DNA of 25,459 bases from Hypsibius dujardini (GCA_001579985.1 LRSR01001011.1:1-25459), one strand, 5' to 3'; shown: positions 1 to 9,003, counted from the stretch's first letter. The notes: generated from the sequence alone by a model not told the origin. Made by a program: numbers and translations.

Positions 1-531
1 CAAAGAAAATACACTATCTAATTTTAAGATACCACCTGATCGGAATTTCTGTTTGGAATGGCATTGACAGAAATATTCTGGAACCTGAGGGGGTGGAGCT
101 ACGTGTACTCTTTCAAGCTTAGGTTACGAATCCTCCTCCTTATTTTTGTCTTCTTTCACCTTTAGGAGTAGTGATCAATGTCCTTTCTTATGATGTTACA
201 AATGTAAGTTTTGGAAGTTTAATCTTTCCCACATCTCTTGGCAAAATACCCCGATACTTGGATGTCAATCAAGGAAATGGTGTGTGAAGAAAAAAAACTC
301 CAGGCGTTAAGAAAAAAGTGGGCGTTTTTCATTTTCGCTTACCACGCGCTCGGATGAAGTCCGAGCGCGTGGAGAGCGTAAATCAGGGGGTTTAATTTTT
401 ACGGCAAGGAAACGGCGAACATTCTTACAAATCTCAATCTGAAAGTTATAAAATGAAAGAACATTGGTCAACGCCCGAAAACGTAAAAGGGGTGGGGATG
501 AAGAGCGGTCATGGGAGGAGTACTTGTAGCC
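1..531. other. Intergenic stretch, no gene seen
   Basis: I see no convincing coding region. Short open frames on both strands have no recognisable protein character. The stretch holds a perfect hairpin at 342-372 (listed separately). The part at about 455-531 is weakly similar to 11330-11395: both have an 'acattggtca' word, a G-rich run and then 'acttgtagcctaa', so it is probably an old dispersed repeat. It ends at a foldback element. Confidence 0.5.
336..378. repeat. Perfect 13-bp hairpin
   Basis: CCACGCGCTCGGA (342-354) pairs perfectly with TCCGAGCGCGTGG (360-372) around a five-base loop. CGCT/AGCG (336-339 and 375-378) can extend the stem across a small internal loop. It is much more GC-rich than its AT-rich surroundings. 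Its role is unknown; it could be the remnant of a short palindromic element or a structured RNA. Confidence 0.7.
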
Positions 532-975
532 TAACAAGGGGTTGGTGCGCGCTTCGCCGCCAGAGTGAACAAGTCCTACAATATCAATCGATAAATGTGA
601 CTTTAACCAACCTATTCATACCAAAAACTGTTCCGGAGCTTGCGAAACAAGATCACAATTTGCATGATTCATACGCCCTCCTCCTTCAACAACTGAACAA
701 GTAATAATGGAAACCATGCAATTGATTGGTCGATTGTTTTGTTTTGCTTATTAACCACTTCTTAATTTAAAACAATCGACCAATCAATTGCATGGTTTGC
801 ATTATCAGTTGTTCTGTTGTTGAAGGAGGGGCGTATGAATCATGCAAATTTTGATCGTGTTTCGCAAGCTCCGGATTAGCTTTTGGTATGAATAAGTAGG
901 TTAAAGTCACAGTTATCGACTGATAGTGTAAGACTTGTTCACTTTGGCGGTCAAGCGCGCACCAACCCCTTGTAA
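532..975. mobile_element. Foldback (long inverted repeat) element
   Basis: Two arms of about 208 bp (532-740 and 769-975) are near-complete reverse complements around a 28-bp AT-rich loop. Outer ends read TAACAAGGGG and CCCCTTGTAA. Translations of the two arms on opposite strands give the same peptide, which is simply the inverted repeat. A few percent divergence between arms indicates moderate age. There is no transposase, so this is a non-autonomous foldback or MITE-like element. A transcript would form a roughly 200-bp hairpin. Confidence 0.85.
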
Positions 976-1592
976 GCCGGTTTTTCGGATTACACTGGAC
1001 CACTTGGGCTGTTGATTTGAATTGTAGCTTACAGTTCCGCCCCCTCTGCCCCCCCCGGGAGATCGGAACATATTTCTGTCGTCACTTTTCGAGCCCAAAT
1101 GACATTCTGGATCAGGCAGTGCCAGGCAATTAGAAATGTAAACACCGAAAGCTATTCGGGAAATTGCGGCTTATAATCGTTCGTTGTTTTTGTACCGTGA
1201 AAATATCAGGAAATGAAGGATCTCCAATAACACACTAGGTGCTACTCCTATCAGGCTTTAATTGCGGAATAGATGCATTTTAGGATTTACTCGTAATCGG
1301 ACAAGATTGCGACTTGGAGTGTGTTCAATGTAAAAAGGTAAAAAAAACTCGGGGCGCACTTCTGTTCCGCCCCTCTGTTTAAGCGATTTGGAGTTGAGAG
1401 AAAAATTATTTGTCGCACTATTTGGTCTGTTTTTCATACCAGCCTGATAGACTGAGCGAAAGTTCATGTCCGAAACAAATTTCGTAGTAAGATACATTTA
1501 TAGTGATGAAGTAAAAGTGAGTTTCGCAAATGAGTGTGAATAACAATCAGTAGATTTCAAATTTGTACCAAAATCAATCGATTCACTTTTAC
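976..1592. other. Intergenic stretch, no gene seen
   Basis: Small open frames occur on the minus strand (for example around 1258-1497) but show no domain or splice structure I can support. A C-run lies near 1050. No second exon for the paralogue at 2305-2788 was found here, although such an exon would be expected on the minus strand somewhere to the left. Confidence 0.4.
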
Positions 1593-1594
1593 TA

Positions 1595-2253
1595 CCGTAT
1601 GCTCGCGATCTCAAGGAACAGCTAAGTCCCGCCTCCCGCGGTATGGCCCTGCAATCAGTTGAATGTTCAATCTGATTCACTCTTCTCTGATTGGCTCATT
1701 ACGCACAGCCTACTCGTCGTGTTCGATTGATTTGATTGTACAGTCGTGCTTGTCCGTATATTTGTCCCTACAGTACGAGTTACAGTACGAGGTAAAGACC
1801 GTTAACCAGGCCGCTTTTAGAAATCGTAACTTAACCAGGCCGGTTTTTTCAACGTTCATTTCCCGGCGCTGCAGTGCTGCCATGCCATAACAGATGGCTT
1901 GAAAACATTCAGAAAAATTCTCTGACCCATTTTAGTTCGTTCCTAAGCCTCACGGTTTGAATTTGAGTCCAAAAAATGGAATAGAAAAATCTCAATGGAG
2001 AAGTGTGCAAGTAGTCCGGTAGAGGCGCCACTTCGATTCCATCTCCCTGGGTTGACTTCGCAAAAACGACTTATGCGCCACCTGTTGGCCTGTTGGCCTG
2101 CCGGCCTATTTAAGTTACGATTTCTAAAAGCGGCCTGGTTAACGGCCTTTACCTCGTAGTAATTTGGGAAACGGCATTGAATAGGCATGGCCCGGGTTGG
2201 TTCAAATTTACGGGTAGGGCAAAAAAGTGTCGCTTGAGATCGCGAGCATATGG
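1595..2253 (-). mobile_element. MITE 'A' (TA target, CCGTATGCTCGCGATCTC ends) with a nested MITE
   Basis: Terminal inverted repeats CCGTATGCTCGCGATCTCAA (from 1595) and its near-complement ending at 2253 are flanked by TA at 1593-1594 and 2254-2255, as in Tc1/mariner-type insertions. The same family occurs in opposite orientation at 24559-24964. Aligning the two shows that 1788-2156 here is a later insertion. The element lies about 50 bp past the splice donor of the cysteine-rich paralogue ending at 2305, that is, in its first intron. Confidence 0.85.
1788..2156. mobile_element. Nested MITE inside MITE 'A'
   Basis: Inverted repeats of about 55 bp begin CGAGGTAAAGACCGTTAACC at 1788 and return as the complement ending at 2156, flanked by TA (1786-1787, 2157-2158). 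The related element at 24.6 kb has the uninterrupted site (…CCCTACAGTGGTAATTTGG…), which confirms the insertion point. The left side carries an extra short duplication (cagtacgagttacagta), so the true left end could be 1776. The core is non-coding. Confidence 0.8.
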
Positions 2254-2304
2254 TACATTTTTCCAATTGTACGAATTTCTCTGCCATGTTATAGCGTTCC
2301 TTAC

Positions 2305-2788
2305 CGCGGACAATCCTACAGCATCTGATATAGGTGTTATGTTCAAAGGTCTGCCAGTGGAGGTGTTCCAGCTTGGCGAGGTCCCCCTCGTCGTCAGAAG
2401 GGACTTGAGAAACAGCAATAGTCCCCTTGGCGTTGTTTTCTACCAGTCGTCCCGTCGTCCAGCCAGCTTCCCGCCAGTAGAACTCACATCCCGGCTGGCA
2501 CAGTGCGTCAAACTGCCGAGGATCGTGAGGGTTTATCCGGGAGCACACGTTGAAATGCAGGGCTCCTTCCTGGTCCGGATACAGCGGCCAGGGCGCTTTA
2601 GAGCATGTCCCACCCTGAGTAGCCGGTCTGCGAAGTGAACAGAACCCGCCCGAACAATCCCCGACGGATTCCTCTCCCTCCGCGGGAATATCGAAGTGGG
2701 ATTGAACAGCCTCTACACTGGCAAAGAATAGAAGTACGACGACCAACATCACAGTCCTCGAGAAGAAACGGTTGATGAGCCCCATCAT
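2305..2788 (-). CDS. Secreted/membrane cysteine-rich protein, first exon (paralogue 2)
   Basis: Two adjacent ATGs (2788, 2785). The second aligns with the start of the paralogue at 9003. Residues 1-26 form a hydrophobic signal peptide. The ectodomain has eight cysteines in the same order as the paralogue, with a near-identical block FCSLRRPATQGGTC, then HFNVC, CQPGC and a CC pair. The exon ends in phase 1 at GTC CGC G|GTAAGG, the same place and phase as in the paralogue. The second exon, which should add a stalk and a transmembrane segment, is not visible in the window. Without splicing the frame runs on through the MITE to 1943, giving 281 residues. Family unrecognised; function unknown. Upstream sequence is also related to that of the paralogue, so this is a segmental duplication. 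A left-lying exon 2 or decay into a pseudogene are both possible. Confidence 0.7.
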
Positions 2789-3172
2789 TTTTACTCACTG
2801 CCTGTTCATTTCGTCGTTACAGTACAAGGGAATTACACATTAATACGGTTCGGAAAAAGACATCATAGCCAAGTATAACATTACCTACATACGATAATGA
2901 AGGCGGAAATCAATTTGAAGGCTCACAGGGTGCAAAATTGGGGAAACATGCTGTTATATCCAAGCCATGTTATGTCACACGCATATGATAAGGTAAAACA
3001 ATATGCCGCCATTTCGACTTCTGTACCCTTCGTGAATGTGTCAGGTGTACCCTACAGTATCAGCGTTGAATTGCTGGACTATGGCACCCCATTATATATT
3101 ATCTCCATTTGCATACCAGTGCCGATTGTATACAATAGACGAAGGGCGTCTTGAGTCATCCCAACTTAATTG
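2789..3172 (-). promoter_or_regulatory. Upstream region shared with the paralogue at 9.0 kb
   Basis: Patches such as AATTACA…GGAAAA and, further out, GATAAG…CCGCCATTT…GTAC recur in the same order upstream of the gene starting at 9003. The duplication therefore included at least 300 bp of 5' flank. The shared GATAAG is a GATA-factor-type word, but regulation is only inferred. No clear TATA box was assigned. Confidence 0.4.
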
Positions 3173-3175
3173 CAA

Positions 3176-3927
3176 CTTCCCCTCCCGAAAAACACTCTCC
3201 GAAATACGGCTACAATCGATAACAGCATCCAGAATTCCTAATAGAAACCGTTACATTTACTGTCCGAAATACCGTTCCATGCTGCGTAAACAAGCAGCTG
3301 GTAACCCGTTTTAGTCCCTGACGTGAAAAGATGACCAAACAGAGTATCATTTAGGACAAAAAATTTTATTGGGACTTTGAGGTTTTTTCGCAGTGAGTTT
3401 GAAAAGTCTGGAAATGGAGGAAAAAATTGTCAATTTCAATAGTTTTGTTAAGCAAAGAGTTTAAAAATAGTTGTAGTGTTGGTAAAGAACAAGTACAGTG
3501 TCAATTGACCACTGGTCAGCCCTTGTGGTAGTCAAAGTATCTTCCTCATTGTGAATTTCATTGTTCCAGTTATTGTGAGTCCCTGTTAGCTCAGCGGTAT
3601 GAGCTTTGTCTCAAGTGAAAAAGGCGGGCAGTTTAATGTTTTTCCCTATTTTTTTCTCACTCCCGAGGCAGGTTTGTCATGCCAAATGATACCAAATCAT
3701 TTTATGCTCAGTGAGGGAGCATTTGGGCAAGATTGACCATCGGTCAACCAAGTGCGGCTCAGTCCATGATTTTAGCTGTTTTTTGCATCCAATTTTGGGA
3801 TGCAGTTATAGATTTATTTTGGTATGGAAAAAAAGATAGACTGTCAAATTGTAACGTACCGTGGTACCGTTTCGAAAACCATAACGGATTTAAATTTAGG
3901 TTCGAATTAGTGTAAATTTTTCGCTAA
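3176..3927 (+). repeat. Long dispersed repeat R, copy 1, with tRNA-like core
   Basis: This ~750-bp non-coding repeat recurs at 13330-14062 (inverted) and 16590-17218. Shared landmarks in order: ctcccgaaaa…, gtgaccaaac(a/g)gagta, tttattgggact, ttgtggtagtcaaagtat, cttcctcattgtgaatttc, ggagggagcattt, and a 3' end near tttaggttcgaa. At 3584-3603 it contains TTAGCTCAGCGGTATGAG, which matches the tRNA D-arm/box A. This suggests a tRNA-derived (SINE-like) ancestry or a SINE nested in a larger repeat. No open frame is shared between copies. Confidence 0.75.
3584..3603 (+). promoter_or_regulatory. tRNA-like box A inside repeat R
   Basis: TTAGCTCAGCGGTATGAG matches the A-box/D-arm of eukaryotic tRNAs. 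In the inverted copy (13.69-13.63 kb, minus strand) the same word is followed about 33 nt later by a degenerate box B (GGTTTACTTCC). In this copy the downstream half has decayed, so it is not a functional tRNA gene. Confidence 0.5.
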
Positions 3928-4479
3928 GGTTCATGTTATTCGTAAATCACGCCCTGACCCCACTGGACCCGCCTCTCGGTCTGTCTAGGCCTTCCATTCA
4001 CATCACTCACTCAAGCGCGGATATTCGCATGCATTTGAGTTCAGAAATAGTCACTGTCCAGTCGAGTCGGTGAGATTTGGGTGTGCTCTGTGCCTGTGTG
4101 GTGCTTGTCTCGCTTCCTTTGTCTGCCTTGCCCACACGAACAGCAGCCTCTGTCACTGACTCGGGAGACTGGAGAAACAGATTGCCTCTAGCCACAGCCA
4201 ATGCAGTCTGCCTGCACAATCTATGAATCAAGCAGCTACGCAACAGAGCAGAGAGAATTTTTTTATTTCGACCGGTATTTTTTAAAACAAAGGTAATTAT
4301 CAAGTGCGGAAATCTTCGACCTGTCCCCACAAATGATGGGGACGCTCTACGCTATCAGTTAATGCGCGAGTGCTTGATATATGTAGCGTGAATTAAGGAT
4401 GGCGTGAAGTTGGAATTACTTTGGAATGATTCAAATTGCTTGAGCTCCATCGTAGTGTAAAGCTCGACTGAGGCACTAA
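3928..4479. other. Intergenic stretch, no gene seen
   Basis: A CT-rich, microsatellite-poor stretch. The minus-strand open frame at 4007-4330 has no signal peptide, domain or splice context that I can support. It abuts a mariner-like element. Confidence 0.4.
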
Positions 4480-4481
4480 TA

Positions 4482-5660
4482 CGGAAGCTTGAGCAAGCTG
4501 AGTTGGGACAGTTCACGCCTTCTCATTGCGACATCCATCTCAGCAATGCGGCGTATAGGTGTGACACAGACACAGTGTAACCAAACAGCTGATTCTCATT
4601 CGTATAAAAAATGCCCGCTCCATTTAGTTCTGAAGCCAGAGGATCCATTTTGATGGGTCATCAGAACGGCGATTCTTGCCGTAAAATCTGTAAAAAACTT
4701 TGTGAACTGAATCTGCCCGCTGGGAAGTCTACTTTAATTCACGTTATCAGACAATTTAAATAGGAGCAAGAAGGAATCGTCAAACCAGCAAAAAATTTGG
4801 GATTCAACAGCTGCCATCCGTGCGCACTCCTGCAATGATCGCTCAGATCCTTTCACTATTCGGCATATTCAGTACATATTCGGGCTATCCTACGGTACAG
4901 TTCGAAACATTATTCGGGTGGATTTGACAGGGAAGAAGCGCTGCAAAAGGAAGACCCACCATTTTCTGATAAGCAGGTTGCACAACGTGTCCTTAAGGTC
5001 CCGGGGTTGCTCGATTAAATCTCACGTGGGATATGAAAATACATTTCTGACGATTGATGAGGCCTGGTGTTATATGAGCCATTTGAGCGAACGGAGGCGA
5101 ATTTATTACAAATTTCGAGAGAAGAAGATCCCTCAAAGTTGTCTGAAATACTGTCGGCAAAAGCACCCTCGTGGAGTGATGCTTGTCGCTGGAATCTCTA
5201 CCAGAGGAACAGCAGCCATCCGATTTGTCCTCCCGCACCAAGATGAATTCTGACTTTTATGTCAAGCGTGTTTTGAAGCCGCTTTTGAAAAAGGATAATC
5301 CGTGGCTTTACGGGAGCCAGGCAAAGTCGGTGGCCTTGCACCATGACAGTGCCTCTGGGCATACGACTATGGACACTGTCCAATTTTTGCAAAACAACAA
5401 CCACCGGTTTATTCCTGCGGTGGGTTGGCCCTCCACCCTCCTGACTTGAGTCCAATGGATTACGCTATCAAAGGAACTTTTAAGCGCCGTTTGTGGAAGC
5501 GAAGAACCAAAAATGTGTCTGGTTTAATGCGTGCTATGAGACGAGAATGGTCAAACATCTCCGTCGATCTGTGTGTCCTTTTGTAATTTTTTGAAAAAAT
5601 TTCAGTAGTCAATATAATACTATTGCGGAACTGTCCCAACTTCGCTTGCTTAAACTTATG
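4482..5660 (+). mobile_element. Mariner-like transposon, copy 1 (decayed, internally deleted)
   Basis: Terminal inverted repeats of about 32 bp end in AGTTGGGACAGTTC (4501-4514) and its complement GAACTGTCCCAAC (5628-5640), flanked by TA at 4480-4481 and 5661-5662. The interior carries a broken transposase. Compared with the copy at 19040-21069, it has lost the transposase C-terminus and about 0.8 kb of 3' sequence in one deletion near 5578. Length is about 1.18 kb. Confidence 0.9.
4611..5586 (+). pseudogene. Mariner-like transposase pseudogene (copy 1)
   Basis: A helix-turn-helix N-terminus starts at ATG 4611 and is cut by an in-frame TAG near 4761-4763. The catalytic region follows in shifted frames. 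The first Asp is in LTIDEAW (codon 5056), the second in LHHDSA (5345) and the third in SPMDYA (5458). The last two are about 36-37 residues apart, which places it in the Tc1/mariner DD(x)D superfamily, possibly close to the DD37D (maT) group. Frameshifts at about 5245 and 5430 and a deleted C-terminus mean it cannot make active enzyme. The family cuts and pastes DNA at TA sites. Confidence 0.85.
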
Positions 5661-5725
5661 TACTTCCCTTTCAAGTTGTGGGCAATTTACAGTAGTCGGG
5701 CATGGTGTATTTAATTTTTTTTCAG

Positions 5726-6422
5726 GCAAGTAGGCACTACATTAACTCCGCGTTTGCGGGGACCGTCAGCACCTCCCTCGGTTGCATTCATTTTGCACCC
5801 AACATCTTTCTGGTGCGCGAACGCAATTGGCAAAAGCTAAAATAAATTATACTCAACCACTTGTTTTTCAGTAGACTACAATTTTGTTAACCTTAACAGG
5901 CTGAAAAGCACTGCGATTTTTAAAGTTTTTATTTTTCAGAAATTACGATTTGTTTAATGTAGTTTTAGTCACATTTTTTTACTCGTTTTTGGTTTCTACT
6001 GCTGATTCTCTTGTCGAATGTTTTGCTGAATTTTTGAAGCGACCGTTGCTGTTTGTTTTTATGTAACAGGCGCTGTGTCGTGATCACATCTTTCTGTACA
6101 TCCATTTCTTCGGCAAGGGTTATGGCCACGACGACGAACCGTATCGCGCGTACTTCCTGTCCATGCTCATTGCGATCGCCTTCTTGATGTCTCGTAAGGC
6201 GAAGCGAAAATTCTTTTTTGCAAATATGACCGTGGTTTTTGTCTCCGAATTCAGCCGATATCAACTTCAGTTCCAACGCGGTCTGTAATCACCATGCCGT
6301 TGCCGCGACGGGATCGTTCGCCTACCCTATTCATGGCAATGCTCGAGACTATGAAATCCGGCATGCCTCCCACCCCGCTGGTCCGGGGGAACCAGGAGAA
6401 CGTGCTCACCTACTACTGTTGA
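5726..6422 (+). pseudogene. SLC12-type cation-chloride cotransporter fragments (three exon-like blocks)
   Basis: Block 1 (5726-5812) follows a good acceptor (ttttttttcag) and encodes FAGTVSTSLG…APNIFL, like the NKCC/SLC12 transmembrane motif. A GT-AG intron (5813-6069) joins in phase 0 to block 2 (6070-6193; ALCRDHIF…GKGYG…EPYRAYFL), which continues the same family motif. A GTAAGG donor at 6194 could join an acceptor at 6270 to block 3 (6271-6422), which encodes the family's extreme C-terminus (PLVRGN…VLTYYC then TGA). The join is in frame but skips several hundred residues: the remaining membrane helices and most of the cytoplasmic domain. Normal family members import Na+/K+/Cl- or export K+/Cl-; this product could not. 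The mariner element ends about 65 bp before block 1. It is probably a deleted gene copy; an assembly collapse is the alternative. Confidence 0.7.
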
Positions 6423-6596
6423 ATCAAGCGTGGTACACAACGTCGGAGGGGGGCCCATGCAATGCGGTTGCGCTAGTCAACAGCCCAATATCCAAACTTG
6501 TATCGTCGTAAACTTGTAACCCAAAGGGCTCTTGGTTTTTCACTTTTACTGTTGTGATAATCTGATCATACGCAAGAGGCTGCTAATTTAATAATT

Positions 6597-6745
6597 AAAA
6601 TAAATTTCGAAAAGCATCATAAATGTGAATCCTTTAATAACACTTAAAGTGGAGTCAATTTGAATTGGGACAACAACGGTGAAATAAATTTCGACAACCA
6701 TCATTAATGTGACTTTATTAATAAAGTGGAGTCAATTTGAATTCA
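6597..6745. repeat. Two-copy tandem repeat with AATAAA signals
   Basis: Two units begin AAATAAATTTCG(a/c) (near 6598 and 6682) and both end GTGGAGTCAATTTGAATT. They lie between the plus-strand cotransporter fragment and the minus-strand cysteine-rich gene. AATAAA at 6599-6604 is about 177 bp past the cotransporter stop. The palindrome TTTATTAATAAA at 6714-6725 offers a poly(A) signal on both strands. Confidence 0.65.
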
Positions 6746-7054
6746 GCATCTGAAATATTTCGCAAGTTAGGATTGTGTTGACGTATGACATTACAGTCCA
6801 ATAATGGATGACACATGGTTAACATATATGGCTGGGTCCACTAGACCCACTTGTGTACGCGCACCTACAGACACTGCGGAAACATTCAATAAAGGGGGCA
6901 AGTTAAAAAATCACCGAAAGCAGATCAATTGTCGCCAAAGCCTGCTAGGTAACAGCAGTCATCGTATCGTTTATGGTCGACAGGAAAAAGTATTGCAAAT
7001 TTCGGTACACGTCCAGCGCACACTCAACGACCCCTTCCGTTACATTGAAGCTCT

Positions 7055-9003
7055 TCACTCCGAATGGTCGTCTGCTCCGATGGTTTGTAGCGCCAAGTTC
7101 TCCTGCGGATACAATGTCACATTCCCGGCTTTGCAACAGAAGCAGACACGCGTGATTCCGGCGATCACTGCAGCGACGACGATCCCGGCAATCGCCAGGA
7201 GCAGCTTATCGTACCACGGCAAGGTGTCGGCAGACTGTGGCGCCACATTCGGCTTGACCGACACAGCAGGGTTTACCCGTTCCTCACCGTCACCATCATT
7301 CCGCCCGGTAGGTTCCCCATTGGGTTCCGTAGTCTCCGGGAGAACGGTCGCCGGTTTCTCGGGATTCTTTGAACTCTTCCCCCCGTGATCCGTCGTGTCT
7401 AGGAAGTAGTAGCACAGTTCCGCGGTGCAGTCATCGGCGCCATCTATGGGCATAACAACGAAGGTTTACAACATTTTAAGGTCACAACACGTTGCAGGAT
7501 ATCAAATCGGAATCAGTTTAGATGTGTAATACGTGCGATTTGACTGAAACCTTCGATTTCAATTTAGGAAAGCGCTATAGTCACCTTCATTTCACGGCCC
7601 CTTTCACTTCACTTTTGTCACCCCCGTTGGCACCCCCGTTAGTATCTCTGTTGGCACCCCGTTCTCTTAATGACACCCCCTTTTCAACTTGTATTGTTTT
7701 ATCATTGATTTAATTAATGCTTGTGTATGAAATACTTTTAATTTTGTATCAGCGAAAATAAAAATGAGAGTCCCCAAAGTAGTTTTTGGCTTTATATTCT
7801 CAATGTATGTAATTAATCCTTGTTTGGTTTATATTTCGAGGTTTCGGGGATTGATGCAATTGTATTTCACCACTGCAATGAAATACATTTTTGTCTTATT
7901 TACATTCTGTCGTTCAGAGAGAAATCGACACTTCCAGGCTTCCAGCTGAGTTTTTTAATGTCTTGAGACGTTCAGCTCACAAGGGAATTCTCGCTCCTAA
8001 TCACATATCCTGAAGCCATTTGAAGGTACTATTCGAAGAGTACGAATTTTTCCTATCGATTTGATGCCAACAGCTAGGGCTCAACAGTTGAATCGAGTGA
8101 AACGTCACAAGCTCCTCCTCCTCATGCCAGTGTACGTGTATATGAAAATTGAACTGTGAGTTGATTGAATGATTGTAATCGATAATCAACAGAGGCAATG
8201 AAGTTCCTACTGTTTCAACTGCAAAAATCGTTCTATCAAGCAGAGGTTTCTCACTGCTGGCACCCAAAGGGAGAGAAAAGGAGTGAGGAAATTAAAAATG
8301 TCAGCAATTGCAATCTTTTTCTGAGAGTTAATAACAAATAATTAAGAATGCTAGCAATTCTTAACTTTTAGTCGAACACAAAATCACTTAAAACTTGTTA
8401 TGAAAAATCCAAATCAAATGAAATTTCACACCATATTAAGCCAATAAACGTCAATTTGAATTCAAGTTCAGGGTCTTATACGTTACTTGATGTCATCTCT
8501 TCTGAACCTTTACCTCCACTGGTCCTACAGCAGCTGATGTAAGTGTCATGTTCGAACTCCTTCCAGTAGAGATGCTCCAGTGGGTCCGGATAGCCCGGTT
8601 CCCCAACCTCCGACGCTATCGAGGTAACAATAATTGTCCCCAGCCCGTTGTCGTTGACCAGTTCTGCCTTCTCCCAGCCAGCCTTTCGCAAGTAGAACTT
8701 ACATCCCGACTGGCATGCTCCGTCGAACCCCGGATGATCATGAGGTTCTACGAGGTTGCAGTTATTGAAATGATTGAAGTGGTCCTGGTCCCGATTCAAC
8801 TGCCAGGGTGTCTTTGTGCAAGTTCCACCCTGTGTGGCCGGTCTGCGCAGTGAACAGAACCCGACCGAGGGGCAGCTGGCGACCGTCTGTTGTTCCTCCG
8901 TCAAAGAGCTCGAAAGGGGGACGGGCTTGAAGGGTGCTCCGACAAGGAGTAAGAGAACGACCATCAGTACCGCAGGGCTGCGAAAACGGTTGATGGGTCC
9001 CAT
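7055..9003 (-). CDS. Cysteine-rich type I membrane protein (paralogue 1)
   Basis: Exons: 8514-9003 (ATG at 9003) and 7055-7443. The donor GGAG|GTAAAG and acceptor CCATAG join in phase 1, leaving a 1.07-kb intron and a 292-aa product. Residues 1-24 are a signal peptide. The ectodomain has cysteines at about 44, 50, 62, 82, 97, 101, 158, 159, 169 and 174. Residues 180-240 form a Pro/Glu/Asn-rich stalk. The transmembrane helix is about 244-263 (LLLAIAGIVVAAVIAGIT), followed by juxtamembrane cysteines (VCFCC, possible palmitoylation) and a 25-residue tail. Topology predicts an extracellular cysteine-rich domain on the cell surface. The family is unrecognised. The paralogue at 2305-2788 shares the ectodomain and intron position. 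A plus-strand frame at 6804-7388 is only the shadow of exon 2. Confidence 0.75.
7444..8513 (-). other. Intron of cysteine-rich paralogue 1
   Basis: An AT-rich intron bounded by GTAAAG and ATAG. It contains a short C-rich repeat (gttggcaccccc variants, 7620-7665) and no exon I can support. The frames at 7522-7949 and 8001-8267 look random. Confidence 0.6.

Noticed and set aside
453-1003. Two similar small proteins on opposite strands
   Set aside because: The similarity is the inverted repeat of a foldback element, not gene duplication.
2177-2638. 153-codon plus-strand open frame
   Set aside because: Antisense shadow of paralogue exon 1 and MITE sequence.
3584-3660. A tRNA gene
   Set aside because: Only the D-arm/box A is intact; no acceptor stem, anticodon arm or box B can be formed in this copy.
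4007-4330. 107-codon minus-strand frame
   Set aside because: No domain, splice or promoter context; composition looks random.
5965-6276. 103-codon minus-strand frame
   Set aside because: Antisense to the SLC12 exon block at 6070-6193, which has clear family motifs and flanking splice sites.
6804-7388. 194-codon plus-strand open frame
   Set aside because: It is antisense to exon 2 of the cysteine-rich membrane protein, whose minus-strand frame has a stalk, a transmembrane helix and matching splice phase.
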